NCBI RefSeq assembly: GCF_000021985.1
Contig: NC_011901.1
Location: 1,488,001 to 1,552,000, forward strand
Source: Thioalkalivibrio sulfidiphilus HL-EbGr7
GTDB taxonomy: Bacteria > Pseudomonadota > Gammaproteobacteria > Ectothiorhodospirales > Ectothiorhodospiraceae
Length of the DNA: 64,000 nt
Direction: 5' to 3'
Below are positions 35,476 through 44,172 of this stretch, one piece after another. Under the pieces are notes generated by a model. The model did not search any database, was not told where the DNA came from, and saw only the letters and a list, made by a program, of their open reading frames with translations. Numbering within the stretch: position 1 is the stretch's first letter; each line of letters opens with the position of its first letter. The translations under genes were made by a program, and so were the position numbers.

Positions 35476-36549
35476 ATGTTCAAGACCTCCATGATGACCT
35501 TGCTCAAGTCGGCTACGAGGCGCGCCTCTGGGCTCGCCCCCCGCCGAAGCCACTGGATGGTGGCAGCCCAGTGTGCACTGATCGTGTTGCTGGCCACGGC
35601 GCCCGTGGCGGCTCAGAACCTCTCCAGTTCTCTGTTGCGCATCGAGATGATGCAGGCGAAGGGTGGTGACCCGGAGGCGCAGTTCACCCTGGGGGCCCGT
35701 TACGAGGACGGCAACGGGGTGGAGAAGAATCCGGCCGAGTCCCATCGCTGGTATTCCCTGGCGGCCAATGCCGGGCATGCCGGCGCCCAGTTCCGGCTGG
35801 GGCGGCTCCATGAGCTGGGAATCGGTGTGCCCGCCTCCTCGGAAACCGCCCAGGAATGGATCAGGCTCGCGGCCAGCAACGGCCACGAGGGTGCCCGCCA
35901 GCACCTGGCGGCCCAGGAGCGTGAGCGTGTTGCGGAGGAGGCCCGTGCCGCCCAGCGTGCCCTGGCCACCACCGCACCACGGCCTGCACCCCGGCCCGCA
36001 CCGGCACCACAGCCTGCGCGGACCGAGGCCCCGGCTGCTGTTGCGTCCGCACCGCGGCCGCCTGCCCCCGAACCCGAAGTGCGGCCCCAGCCGGCGGCAC
36101 AGGCCCCGGCCCCCGCACCGGCGGCTCCGGAGCCCGCAGCGCCTGCCATGCCCGACATCCGCGACGTGGTGGTCAACGCCAGCTGGTCGAACGCAGGCAC
36201 GCCTGCCCTGTACCTTCCTTCCACGACCACCAGCTGCGTGGTTTCCGGTGAGGAAGTGGTGTGTTTCTCCCGGGAGCAGATGCGCCGGCTGGAAGGCCAG
36301 GAAGTGACCTTCATCACCCGGACCACCCTGTCGGACTTCAACGCCGAAGGCTCATTCAGGGTCAGTTTCATCCACAACGTGGTGGACCTGAGAAGACGTG
36401 GTCAGGGACCCGACGATCCGGTGCCGGAAGGTCTGCGTGCGGAGCGCGGCTGGCTTGATCCGGCGATCTCACTGCGGTGCCAGGCCGCCTCTCGCAATGA
36501 GGTGCGCTGCGAGGGCAGTGCGGGTGAACGGGTCTTCCTGAACCAGTGA
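35476..36549 (+). CDS. Sel1-repeat envelope protein with Pro/Ala linker
   Basis: 357 residues. An unusually long N-terminus leads to a signal-like helix (CALIVLLATAPVAAQ), then two Sel1 repeats (PEAQFTLGARYEDGNGVEKN, AGAQFRLGRLHELGIGVPAS). A linker of about 80 residues rich in Pro-Ala (for example APRPAPRPAPAPQPA) precedes a C-terminal beta domain with four cysteines (TSCVVSGEEVVCFS, SLRCQAASRNEVRCEG) that probably form two disulfides in the periplasm. It is paired with the 34683 gene. No family was recognised for the C-terminal domain. Confidence 0.75.
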   Translation: MFKTSMMTLLKSATRRASGLAPRRSHWMVAAQCALIVLLATAPVAAQNLSSSLLRIEMMQAKGGDPEAQFTLGARYEDGNGVEKNPAESHRWYSLAANAGHAGAQFRLGRLHELGIGVPASSETAQEWIRLAASNGHEGARQHLAAQERERVAEEARAAQRALATTAPRPAPRPAPAPQPARTEAPAAVASAPRPPAPEPEVRPQPAAQAPAPAPAAPEPAAPAMPDIRDVVVNASWSNAGTPALYLPSTTTSCVVSGEEVVCFSREQMRRLEGQEVTFITRTTLSDFNAEGSFRVSFIHNVVDLRRRGQGPDDPVPEGLRAERGWLDPAISLRCQAASRNEVRCEGSAGERVFLNQ

Positions 36550-36745
36550 GCTGACAGTCTCCGGGATTTTCCGGATGGGTGTTCTCCGCATGGTGGCACC
36601 TGTCAGTACAATGTAAATGCATGAAGACGCGGGGCCTCTGTGTCATTCAAGCACAGACCCAGCGTCTGATCTCTGCTCTTAGAGGAGCCGTCCTGGCTTC
36701 TGCTCGATTCTTTGACCCTTAATTACCGTTGTCATGGAGGGGCCG

Positions 36746-38062
36746 ATGGCCGCTGCAATCGAGGCAAGGGGGTTCTTCAGTGCTATGAAGCTCGCCACCA
36801 GGTTTGCCCTGGTGCTGGCGGCGGTGCTGGCATTCTTCTGCGTGCTTGCCGTGCTGCTCGTGAACTGGCAGACAGGGCTCGTGAAGGCGCAGTTGCTCAA
36901 TGAGGTCGCGCAGGTCATGCAGTCATCGCAGGATGCCGCAGTGTCCAGGGGGCGCGTGTCAGGCCTCATCAGCGACACCATGGACGGAGTCGCCTTCAAG
37001 ATCAGCCTGCTGATGCTGGTGGTGGCCGTGGGTGTCGTGGTCACGGTCTACGTGCAGTTCGTGATCATGATCCGTCGGCGCCTGCAGGGTCTGGCACTTC
37101 GATTTCGCGAGGTCTCCGAGGGAGAACGGGATCTGCGCAAGCGTATCCAGGTGCGGGGTGATGATGGCATCGATCGACTCGGGCGACACTTCAACACCTT
37201 CCTCGAGAAGATCCACCAGACCATCAGCGAGGTGGTCGGGGCTTCTGCCGACCTGGCGGCCAGTACCGTGCAGGTCTCGAGCATCGCGCGGGAAACCACC
37301 ACCAGTGTGACGCGCCAGCAGGGCGAGACAGAGCAGGTCGCCGCCGCCATGAACGAGATGACGGCCAGCGCCGAAGAGGTGGCGCGCAATGCCTCTGCGG
37401 CAGCCCAGGCGGCGCATCAGGCCGAAGACGAGGCTCGTCGCGGCCGGGCCGTGGTGGGTAGCGCGGTGGAGTCGATCGGCGCACTGTCCCAGGAGGTCAG
37501 TCAGGCCAATGAGGTCATCCAGCGGCTGAAGGGCGACAGTGTGCAGATCGGTGCGGTCCTGGATGTCATACGTGCCATTGCCGAACAAACCAACCTGCTC
37601 GCGCTCAACGCCGCCATCGAGGCGGCCCGGGCGGGTGAACAGGGACGCGGGTTTGCCGTGGTGGCCGATGAGGTGCGCACGCTGGCATCCAGGGTGCAGC
37701 GATCCACGGATGAAATTCAGGACATGATCAGCCGCCTGCAGAGCGGTGCCAATGACGCGGTCAAGGTGATGGACAAGGGGCGGGAGCGCGCCATGTCGGC
37801 CGTCGATCAGGCCACCCAGGCCGGAGAAGCGCTCAAGCGCATTACGGAGGCGGTCACCGCCATCAATCACATGAATTCACAGATTGCCGATGCGGCCAAC
37901 CAGCAGAGTGTCGTGGCCCGCGAGATCGATGTGAGCATCACCAACATCAGTCATCTCGCCACCGGCACGGCCGACGGCGCCTCGCGTACGGCAGGCGAGA
38001 GCGAAAAGCTCGCGCGCCTGGCGGACAAGGTCCAGACACTGGTGGGGCAGTTCAGGGTCTAG
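36746..38062 (+). CDS. Methyl-accepting chemotaxis protein without sensor domain
   Basis: 438 residues from ATG 36746 (GGAGG 5 nt upstream); ATG at 36734 and 36785 are alternatives. TM1 ([20 protein letters not shown]) and TM2 ([20 protein letters not shown]) are separated by only about 45 residues, too short for a normal ligand-binding domain. A HAMP domain and a full signalling hairpin follow, with [20 protein letters not shown] and [17 protein letters not shown]. No C-terminal NWETF pentapeptide is present. It may sense membrane or cytoplasmic state, or use a partner such as the PstS-like protein. Confidence 0.9.
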   Translation: MAAAIEARGFFSAMKLATRFALVLAAVLAFFCVLAVLLVNWQTGLVKAQLLNEVAQVMQSSQDAAVSRGRVSGLISDTMDGVAFKISLLMLVVAVGVVVTVYVQFVIMIRRRLQGLALRFREVSEGERDLRKRIQVRGDDGIDRLGRHFNTFLEKIHQTISEVVGASADLAASTVQVSSIARETTTSVTRQQGETEQVAAAMNEMTASAEEVARNASAAAQAAHQAEDEARRGRAVVGSAVESIGALSQEVSQANEVIQRLKGDSVQIGAVLDVIRAIAEQTNLLALNAAIEAARAGEQGRGFAVVADEVRTLASRVQRSTDEIQDMISRLQSGANDAVKVMDKGRERAMSAVDQATQAGEALKRITEAVTAINHMNSQIADAANQQSVVAREIDVSITNISHLATGTADGASRTAGESEKLARLADKVQTLVGQFRV

Positions 38063-38095
38063 CGTCCTGAGTCAGAGAACTCTGACTCAGGACAC
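38062..38095. repeat. Perfect palindrome made of two MITE ends
   Basis: GTCCTGAGTCAGAG-AA-CTCTGACTCAGGAC at 38064-38093 is a perfect 14-bp-arm palindrome. The arms equal the outer ends of the MITE at 50341-50602. It overlaps the last base of the chemoreceptor stop codon. It may be an internally deleted MITE or two abutting ends, and could also act as a transcriptional hairpin. Confidence 0.8.
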
Positions 38096-38253
38096 TCGAC
38101 AGGGCCGTTCTTGCAGTCATTGCACAAGGGATCGAGGCTGCGCGACACTGCGCCAGGAACGATGATCCGTTGCGGGCTGCTGCATCCGGTGGTCGCAGCG
38201 GCAGATCTCCCGGACCCGGTGATGGACATATGAACCAAACCAAGGAAGCCGCG

Positions 38254-38604
38254 ATGCAGGATAAAGCCGCCTATCTCGTCGTTCTCATCGGGGGCGGAAT
38301 GCTGTGGTTGCTCACCGCGCTGCTGACCGGACGCAGCGAGGCCTGGGATTCCCCCTATTACTGGTCGCTGGCTTACCCGATGTCCATCCTGCTGGCCGGC
38401 ATTGTCGCTTATCGCGCGCCACGCCGGGCCTGGCGCTGGGGACTGGCGGTCATGCTGGTGCAGGCGCTGGTGATGGTGGTGACCTCGGGTGGCTCGTTCG
38501 GGTTGCTGCCCCTGGGGCTGTTGCTGTTCGGCGTCCTGTCCCTCCCCGCCATGGCGCTGGCCGTGCTGGTGGCCCTGTGGCGCAATCGCGTGGGGAAAGG
38601 CTGA
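38254..38604 (+). CDS. Small membrane protein, unknown
   Basis: 116 residues from ATG 38254, chosen because AAGGAA lies about 8 nt upstream; ATG 38230 is possible. Four hydrophobic helices (YLVVLIGGGMLWLLTALLTG; SLAYPMSILLAGIVAY; LAVMLVQALVMVVTSGG; LLLFGVLSLPAMALAVLVAL) fill most of the chain. No family was recognised. Its stop overlaps the next membrane gene (TGATG), so they are probably a pair. Confidence 0.7.
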   Translation: MQDKAAYLVVLIGGGMLWLLTALLTGRSEAWDSPYYWSLAYPMSILLAGIVAYRAPRRAWRWGLAVMLVQALVMVVTSGGSFGLLPLGLLLFGVLSLPAMALAVLVALWRNRVGKG

Positions 38605-38855
38605 TGGTGTTGTTCCAGGGCTTGTTCTTTCTGGTGCTGGGTGTCGGGCTGGTGCTGATTGCCTGGAACAGCCGCAGGACTGGCTGGTTGCCCTATGGAC
38701 CCAGGCGATTCGGCCGGGACATCGCAGTCTGGCGTCACGAGCGCCCAGTCTTCTACTGGATGCTGTTCTTCGGATACAACCTGGCGGGTCTGTGGATGGC
38801 GGTCTTTGCCTTGCGCGTGCTGGCAGGCACCGCAGAACCGCTGCCCCTGAGCTGA
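38604..38855 (+). CDS. Small membrane protein, unknown
   Basis: 83 residues with two hydrophobic helices (LFFLVLGVGLVLIAWNS and MLFFGYNLAGLWMAVFALRV) linked by a basic loop (RRTGWLPYGPRRFGRD). It starts within the stop of the preceding membrane gene and probably acts with it. No family was recognised. Confidence 0.65.
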   Translation: MVLFQGLFFLVLGVGLVLIAWNSRRTGWLPYGPRRFGRDIAVWRHERPVFYWMLFFGYNLAGLWMAVFALRVLAGTAEPLPLS

Positions 38856-38865
38856 GGGGCCTGAT

Positions 38866-39228
38866 TCATTCGTGGCGACTGGCCACCAGCATGGCCTCCG
38901 GCACGCGCACCTTGAGGGCGGCGGGGAGTTCGAGGCAGATGCCCGGGATGGGCCTGACCGTGACCCAGAGAACGTTGAGCTTGAGGTTCATGTCGGCAAA
39001 CACCACGGCGTGCTGGTAGGCGCAGAGCACGGCTTCGATCTCCCGCAGGATCTGGCGCATCTGCTCGACCGGGCGCTTGCCGAGGCGGGGGATCAGCATC
39101 ATGAAGTCGGACAGGGGGCGGCCTTCGTCATCCCGGGCGGGAGCGCGCATCCACAGGGGTTCGGCCGGGCCCGTGGCGGTGACGGGACGCAGCATGCTGG
39201 TGGTGTCGTCGGCCTGGAGCTTGCCCAT
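38866..39228 (-). CDS. Conserved-looking hypothetical protein
   Basis: A 120-residue soluble protein with no signal peptide or clear domain. RPLSDFMMLIPRLGKRPVEQ and LREIEAVLCAYQHAVVFADM suggest an alpha/beta fold, and LNVLWVTVRPIPGICLELP is a beta-rich stretch. It lies downstream of the LOV-protein gene on the same strand, 65 bp away, so the two may be co-transcribed. Confidence 0.6.
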   Translation of the reverse strand: MGKLQADDTTSMLRPVTATGPAEPLWMRAPARDDEGRPLSDFMMLIPRLGKRPVEQMRQILREIEAVLCAYQHAVVFADMNLKLNVLWVTVRPIPGICLELPAALKVRVPEAMLVASRHE

Positions 39229-39293
39229 GCACTATGAGCGTAGCCCGAGTGCGGCGATTTGCCAGGGGAGACTGTCAGGCAGCTGAGGCTGGC

Positions 39294-39740
39294 TTATTGC
39301 CCGGCGCGCAGCTTTTCAAGTTCGCGCAGGGCCTCGTCGCGCTGCTGCTCGGCCACCACGCGGTCGGTGACGTCCTTCTGGATGCCGATGTAGTAGGTGA
39401 GCTGGTCCTGGTCGTTGTAGACGGGGGTGATGCTCAGCTCGTTCCAGAACAGGGTGCCGTCGCGCTTGTAGTTGCGCACCACCACCCGGCAGGGTTTGCC
39501 GGCCTTGATGGCCTCGCGGATCTGCTTGAGGCCTTCCTGATCACGGTCGCCTTTCTGCAGGAAACGACAGTCCTGGTAGAGGATCTCGTCGGCACTGTAG
39601 CCGGTGAGGCGCTCGAAGGCGGGATTCACGTAGATGAGGATGTTGTCGTCGCCTTCCTGCTCGGCAATGGTGATGCCGTCGTTGGAGGCATCGATGGCCA
39701 GTTCCAGCAGTTCGGCGTCGATGAGCCGTTTCTTGTTCAT
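39294..39740 (-). CDS. Short LOV blue-light photoreceptor protein
   Basis: 148 residues, essentially one LOV domain plus a C-terminal helix. The photoactive Cys (about residue 58) is in EILYQDCRFLQ, matching the GxNCRFLQ motif of LOV domains. FMN contacts appear in VNPAFERLTGYS, VVVRNYKRDGTLFWNELSI and YIGIQKDVTDR. The whole chain closely resembles the Pseudomonas putida PpSB1/PpSB2-LOV proteins, as remembered. Those act with LitR-type MerR proteins in light-induced transcription; the window's LitR-like gene lies at 7274-8233. A start in the GAACCGGGTACCC context has no strong ribosome-binding site. Confidence 0.93.
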   Translation of the reverse strand: MNKKRLIDAELLELAIDASNDGITIAEQEGDDNILIYVNPAFERLTGYSADEILYQDCRFLQKGDRDQEGLKQIREAIKAGKPCRVVVRNYKRDGTLFWNELSITPVYNDQDQLTYYIGIQKDVTDRVVAEQQRDEALRELEKLRAGQ

Positions 39741-39869
39741 GGGTACCCGGTTCTTTGAGGTTGCCGCCGATGGGTGACAACCGGAATTTAGCATGATCCC
39801 CGTTCCCGACCAATGCCGTCGGGATCGTATGCGCGCCGCCCTGTTCCGGGATGATCAGCCCCTGCCGAT

Positions 39870-39895
39870 AAAAAAGAGCCGCCTTGCGGCGGCTC
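39870..39895 (-). terminator. Intrinsic terminator for the DUF3365 gene
   Basis: On the minus strand, an 8-bp stem GAGCCGCC/GGCGGCTC with a 4-nt loop is followed directly by TTTTTT. It lies 29 bp after the DUF3365 stop. Confidence 0.9.
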
Positions 39896-39923
39896 CAGAT
39901 CGGAGGTTCTTGCTTGCCGGAAC

Positions 39924-40484
39924 TTACATGGGCTGGCGGACCACGAAGGCGCCGCGCAACTGGCCCTGCTCGTAGCCGCGGGCGGCATCGGCGGGGTAGA
40001 GGCGGTTGAGGGCGTCGATCACCGGGGCCTGGACCGCGGTGCCGTGGCAGGCCAGACAGACCTCGCCCACGGGGATCGCCTTCATGAAGCGGAATTCCTG
40101 CTCGTCGCCGCGTACGTAGTAGGTGAATTCCTCGATGTGCATGGGGTTCTCGCCCGCGGCGCGCCTAGCGTCGAAGCGTTCCAGGACCTCACGTTCCCAG
40201 GCGTCAGGGGCGTTGCCGGGGTTGCGGATCTTGAGGCTGGTGCGGCTCAGGTCGACGCCCCGCTGGCCGGAGACCTGCTGGGCGATCTCCGGGGCGCGGG
40301 TATGGCAGACCTCGATGGCCTGTACGGGACCGCCGGCCTGCATGGCCGCCTGGAGTTCACCCTGCAGGGTCTGGGCGAACTGCTGGATGGCGGCGCGGCT
40401 CGCGTCCACGCGGGTGACGTGGTCCTGGGCGGCGACGGGCGCGGCGGCCAGGGCGAGCAGGCTGATGAGTGCGAATCGTTTCAT
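39924..40484 (-). CDS. Periplasmic DUF3365 (Tll0287-like) haem protein
   Basis: 186 residues from ATG 40484, with a signal peptide (MKRFALISLLALAAAPVAAQ). The DUF3365 domain carries VEVCHTRAPEIA-like and RTSLKIRNPGNAPDAWE segments, plus a covalent haem motif CLACH in GEVCLACHGT. DUF3365/Tll0287 proteins are thought to be redox or ligand sensors. Here it is a free-standing periplasmic c-type cytochrome. A strong terminator follows. Confidence 0.88.
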   Translation of the reverse strand: MKRFALISLLALAAAPVAAQDHVTRVDASRAAIQQFAQTLQGELQAAMQAGGPVQAIEVCHTRAPEIAQQVSGQRGVDLSRTSLKIRNPGNAPDAWEREVLERFDARRAAGENPMHIEEFTYYVRGDEQEFRFMKAIPVGEVCLACHGTAVQAPVIDALNRLYPADAARGYEQGQLRGAFVVRQPM

Positions 40485-40677
40485 GGTCGTGGCTCCTTGT
40501 GGTCTTGTCTGAGAAGTGCGGGCGTCCGGTACTTCTAGGTGGTGCCGGGACGCCTGATTAGGCAACGGGCGCAGCGCCGGGCTCAGTGACATGGTCACAC
40601 AGGCAGGTGCCTGGCCCTGGTCAGGAGCATAGGTGATGGGCGGCGGGGCGACTTGACCGCCGTCAAGAAGGGATGCA

Positions 40678-41214
40678 TCAGCGCTTGAGGAGTACGTACA
40701 CCGCCCCGGTGCCGCCATCGGCGGGGCGGGCGGAGCAGAAGGCCAGGACCTCGTCCCGCTGGGTCAGCCAGTGCGCCACGTGGCCCTTGAGCACCGGCCC
40801 CCGGTTGCTGGAACGCAGACCCTTGCCATGGATCACCCGCACGCAGCGCCAGCTCAGATCCCGGGCCTCCAGCAGGAACAGGGCCAGGGCCTGCCGGGCC
40901 TCCGCCGTGGTCATGCCGTGCAGGTCCAGTTCGCCGTCCAGGCGGTACTGACCCCGGCGCAGCTTGCGATAGGTATTGCGCTGCAGGCCGGTGCGCGCGA
41001 ACTGGAGCTCATCCCCGGGTTGCACCTCGGTGCCGCCGAAGGGGTCGAACATGAGATCCCGGACCACCTCCCGGTCGGCGGCCTCGGAATGCTGGGGGTG
41101 GGGCCTGGGGGGCTTGCCGCGGCCCGCGTGGCGGTCCTGGCGCACGGGACGCACCTCGCCCACGGCGGCGCGGAACAGGGCGGCGTCATCATCGGGCGGG
41201 CTGTCGTGATCCAT
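40678..41214 (-). CDS. Smr-domain protein, possible endonuclease
   Basis: A 178-residue protein: about 90 residues of charged N-terminal region, then an Smr domain with LDLHGMTTAEARQAL and the RVIHGKGLRS motif near the C-terminus. It resembles proteobacterial SmrA/SmrB (YdaL/YfcN) proteins; E. coli SmrB cleaves mRNA at collided ribosomes. It is divergent from surE. Confidence 0.88.
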   Translation of the reverse strand: MDHDSPPDDDAALFRAAVGEVRPVRQDRHAGRGKPPRPHPQHSEAADREVVRDLMFDPFGGTEVQPGDELQFARTGLQRNTYRKLRRGQYRLDGELDLHGMTTAEARQALALFLLEARDLSWRCVRVIHGKGLRSSNRGPVLKGHVAHWLTQRDEVLAFCSARPADGGTGAVYVLLKR

Positions 41215-41343
41215 GGGGGTCTCCCCGGCGTCGTGAACGACACTGGCTGAATGGCCGGCCGGCAGCCTGTGACCGATGGACAGGTCTGCGATTGGCGCGG
41301 GCTTTCAAGTATATTACCCGTCATGCCCGAACCCCGCCGCCCC

Positions 41344-42099
41344 ATGCGCATCCTGCTCAGCAACGACGATGGTGTCCATGCCCCCGGACTGCAATGCCTG
41401 GCCGCCGCCCTGCGCACGGTGGCCGAGGTGCACGTGGTGGCCCCGGACCGGGACCGCAGCGGCGCCAGCAACTCCCTGACCCTGGCCAGGCCCCTGCGCG
41501 CCATGCGCCTGGACAACGGCGATGTGCGCGTGGACGGCACCCCCACGGATTGCGTGCACCTGGCCATCACGGGTCTGATGGAGGAAGAGCCGGACATGGT
41601 CATCTCCGGCATCAACTCCGGGGCCAACATGGGTGACGACGTGCTCTACTCGGGCACCGTGGCCGCCGCCATGGAAGGGCGTTTCCTGGGCCTGCCGGCC
41701 ATCGCCGTGTCCATCAACAGCCACGAGGGCAAGCACTACGATTCCGCCGCCCGGGCGGTGCTGGACCTGCTCAAGCGCCTGGGACACATGCCCCTGCCGG
41801 CCAATACCATCCTGAACGTCAACGTGCCCCATCTGCCCTGGTCCGAGATCCAGGGTGTGCAGGCCACGCGCCTGGGCCATCGCCACAAGTCCGAGCCCAT
41901 GATCCGCAGCCACGACCCCCGCGGCCGGCCCATCTACTGGGTGGGGGCGGCGGGTCCCGAGCAGGACGCCGGCCCCGGGACCGATTTCCATGCCGTGCGT
42001 TCCGGTTATGTGTCCGTTACGCCCATCCAGGTGGACCTGACCCGCTACGACGCCATCGACACCGTGGCCAACTGGCTGCGGGACGAGGACCCGGCGTGA
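41344..42099 (+). CDS. surE: 5'/3'-nucleotidase SurE
   Basis: SurE hydrolyses nucleoside monophosphates and short polyphosphates. The 251-residue protein starts [15 protein letters not shown] (metal-binding Asp-Asp) and has [35 protein letters not shown] and [14 protein letters not shown] 41323 is an alternative start; no clear ribosome-binding site decides. It opens the surE-pcm-yqaA-nlpD-rpoS cluster, with GTGA or TAATG overlaps throughout the first four genes. Confidence 0.97.
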   Translation: MRILLSNDDGVHAPGLQCLAAALRTVAEVHVVAPDRDRSGASNSLTLARPLRAMRLDNGDVRVDGTPTDCVHLAITGLMEEEPDMVISGINSGANMGDDVLYSGTVAAAMEGRFLGLPAIAVSINSHEGKHYDSAARAVLDLLKRLGHMPLPANTILNVNVPHLPWSEIQGVQATRLGHRHKSEPMIRSHDPRGRPIYWVGAAGPEQDAGPGTDFHAVRSGYVSVTPIQVDLTRYDAIDTVANWLRDEDPA

Positions 42100-42761
42100 A
42101 CACCACCATCAGTGGCATCGGCATGACCTCCCAGCGTACCCGGGACCGGCTGGTGCGCCAGCTGGAGGAGGCGGGTATCCGCAACCGCCGGGTGCTGGAC
42201 GTGATCCGCCATACCCCCCGCCACCTGTTCGTGGACGAGGCCATGGCCAGCCGGGCCTACGAGAACACCGCCCTGCCCATCGGTTACGGCCAGACCATCT
42301 CCCAGCCCTACGTGGTGGCGCGCATGACCGAGGCCCTGCTGGAGGGCGGTCCGCGCCGCAAGGTGCTGGAGGTGGGCACCGGCTCCGGCTACCAGGCGGC
42401 AGTGCTTGCGCCGCTGGTAGAGCGGGTCTACAGCGTGGAACGCATCCAGGGCCTGCAGCGCCGCGCCCGGGAGGTGCTCAGCACCCTGCGCATCCGCAAC
42501 GTGAGCCTCAAGCACAGCGACGGCGGCTGGGGCTGGCCCGAGCAGGCCCCCTTCGACGCCATCATGCTCACCGCCGCCCCCCGGGAGATCCCCGAGGCCC
42601 TGCTGCAGCAGCTGGGCGAGGGCGGCGTGCTGGTGGCCCCGGTGGGCGATGAGGGGGGCAGCCAGAAGCTGATCCGCATCACCCGCACGGCCAATGGTTT
42701 CGAGCAGGAAGTGCTGGAGTCGGTGAGTTTCGTACCCATGCTGCCCGGGACCATCACGTGA
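42096..42761 (+). CDS. pcm: Protein-L-isoaspartate O-methyltransferase
   Basis: The enzyme methylates isoaspartyl residues to start repair of aged proteins. 221 residues from GTG 42096, which overlaps the surE stop. Motifs: [21 protein letters not shown] motif [27 protein letters not shown] and [11 protein letters not shown]-like [14 protein letters not shown]. Classic member of the stationary-phase locus. Confidence 0.97.
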   Translation: MNTTISGIGMTSQRTRDRLVRQLEEAGIRNRRVLDVIRHTPRHLFVDEAMASRAYENTALPIGYGQTISQPYVVARMTEALLEGGPRRKVLEVGTGSGYQAAVLAPLVERVYSVERIQGLQRRAREVLSTLRIRNVSLKHSDGGWGWPEQAPFDAIMLTAAPREIPEALLQQLGEGGVLVAPVGDEGGSQKLIRITRTANGFEQEVLESVSFVPMLPGTIT

Positions 42762-43342
42762 AGCTGTTCGGCCCCCTGTATGACCGGGTCATGGTCTGGT
42801 CCCGGCACCGTCATGCACCCCGCTATCTGGCCGCGCTGTCCTTTGCGGAGTCGTCCTTTTTTCCCGTGCCGCCGGACGTGATGCTCGCGCCCATGGCGGC
42901 GGCGCGCCCGGAGTGCAGCGCGCGCTTTGCCTTCATCACCACCGTGTTCTCCGTGCTGGGCGGTGTCCTGGGTTACCTGATCGGCTGGCTGGCCTTCGGG
43001 ATGGTGGAGCCCTGGGTTGTGTCGGCCGGTTACGGGGATCGCCTGGAACTGGCCAGGGAGTGGTTCGACGTCTGGGGTGTCTGGGTGGTACTGATCGCCG
43101 GCTTCTCACCCATCCCCTACAAGTTGTTCACCATCACCGCGGGGGCCCTGTCCATGGCCCTGCTGCCGTTCATCATCGCCTCATTCATCGGGCGTGGCGC
43201 CCGGTTCTTCGCCGTGGCGCTGCTGATCGGCTGGCTGGGTCCCCGCATGGAAGACAAGCTCCGGCCCTACATGGAATGGCTCGGGTGGTTCACGGTCCTG
43301 CTGCTGTTGGTGGCGGTGGCCGTCTACAACACGCATGGGTAA
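42758..43342 (+). CDS. yqaA: DedA-like membrane protein YqaA
   Basis: 194 residues from GTG 42758, overlapping pcm. A SNARE-associated/DedA-like (VTT) membrane domain: [31 protein letters not shown], and [18 protein letters not shown], with four to five helices. Family members move lipids or affect membrane potential. It occupies the usual place between pcm and nlpD in this group. Confidence 0.92.
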   Translation: MKLFGPLYDRVMVWSRHRHAPRYLAALSFAESSFFPVPPDVMLAPMAAARPECSARFAFITTVFSVLGGVLGYLIGWLAFGMVEPWVVSAGYGDRLELAREWFDVWGVWVVLIAGFSPIPYKLFTITAGALSMALLPFIIASFIGRGARFFAVALLIGWLGPRMEDKLRPYMEWLGWFTVLLLLVAVAVYNTHG

Positions 43343-44139
43343 TGAGACCGGCTCGCCTGATCCTGCTGGTGCTGATCTCCCTGACCCTGCTCGAGGGGTG
43401 CGCCACCCCGCATTCCAGCGACACCCGTTTCCAGTCCGGTTACTACACGGTGCGCCCCAATGACACCCTGTATTCCATTGCCTGGCGTTACCGGGTGGAC
43501 TGGCAGCAGCTCGCCAGCTGGAACGGTATCCGTGCTCCGTACACCATCCATCCAGGACAGCGACTGCGCATGAACCCGCCGCCCGGTGGCACCGCCACCG
43601 CCGCAGCGCCGGCACCGCCACCAGCGAGTTCCCCGCCGGCCGCGCCACGCACGGGCGGTACGACGGGCGGCGCCACGGCGAGCACGCCGCCCCGACAGGC
43701 ACCCGCCGCAGCCGCGCCACGCCCTGCCCAGCCCCAGACACCGCCGCCCTCGGCCGCGGCCACCGGCATCCGCTGGCAATGGCCCACCGAGGGGCAGGTG
43801 GTTCGGCCGTTTCCGACCAACGACGACACGGTCAAACGGGGCATCGGCATCGCCGGTACACGGGGCCAACCGGTACGTGCTGCCGCGCCCGGGCGGGTGG
43901 TCTATAGCGGCAGTGGACTTGTCGGATATGGTCAGCTTATCATCGTCAAGCACGATGAAAATTTCCTAAGCGCTTACGCACACAACGAAAAACTCCTGGT
44001 AAACGAAGGCATGGACGTCACCGGCGGGCAGCAGATCGCGCGTCTCGGTGACACCGGTACGGACCGCCCCATGCTGCATTTCGAGATCCGGTTCGAGGGC
44101 AGGCCCGTGGATCCCCTGCGGTATCTGCCGAGACGTTGA
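43342..44139 (+). CDS. nlpD: NlpD-like LysM/M23 lipoprotein
   Basis: 265 residues from ATG 43342 (TAATG overlap). Lipobox LLEGC, a LysM domain (YYTVRPNDTLYSIAWRYRVD), a Pro/Ala/Gln-rich linker of about 90 residues and an M23 domain (VRAAAPGRVVYSGSGLVGYG, SAYAHNEKLLVNEGMDV, LHFEIRFEG). The canonical HxxxD zinc ligands of active M23 enzymes are not all present, as in NlpD, which activates AmiC rather than cutting peptidoglycan itself. In E. coli the main rpoS promoter lies inside nlpD. Confidence 0.95.
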   Translation: MRPARLILLVLISLTLLEGCATPHSSDTRFQSGYYTVRPNDTLYSIAWRYRVDWQQLASWNGIRAPYTIHPGQRLRMNPPPGGTATAAAPAPPPASSPPAAPRTGGTTGGATASTPPRQAPAAAAPRPAQPQTPPPSAAATGIRWQWPTEGQVVRPFPTNDDTVKRGIGIAGTRGQPVRAAAPGRVVYSGSGLVGYGQLIIVKHDENFLSAYAHNEKLLVNEGMDVTGGQQIARLGDTGTDRPMLHFEIRFEGRPVDPLRYLPRR

Positions 44140-44172
44140 GCGGGGGGTTCGCCCCATCCTCAAGGAGGCACT

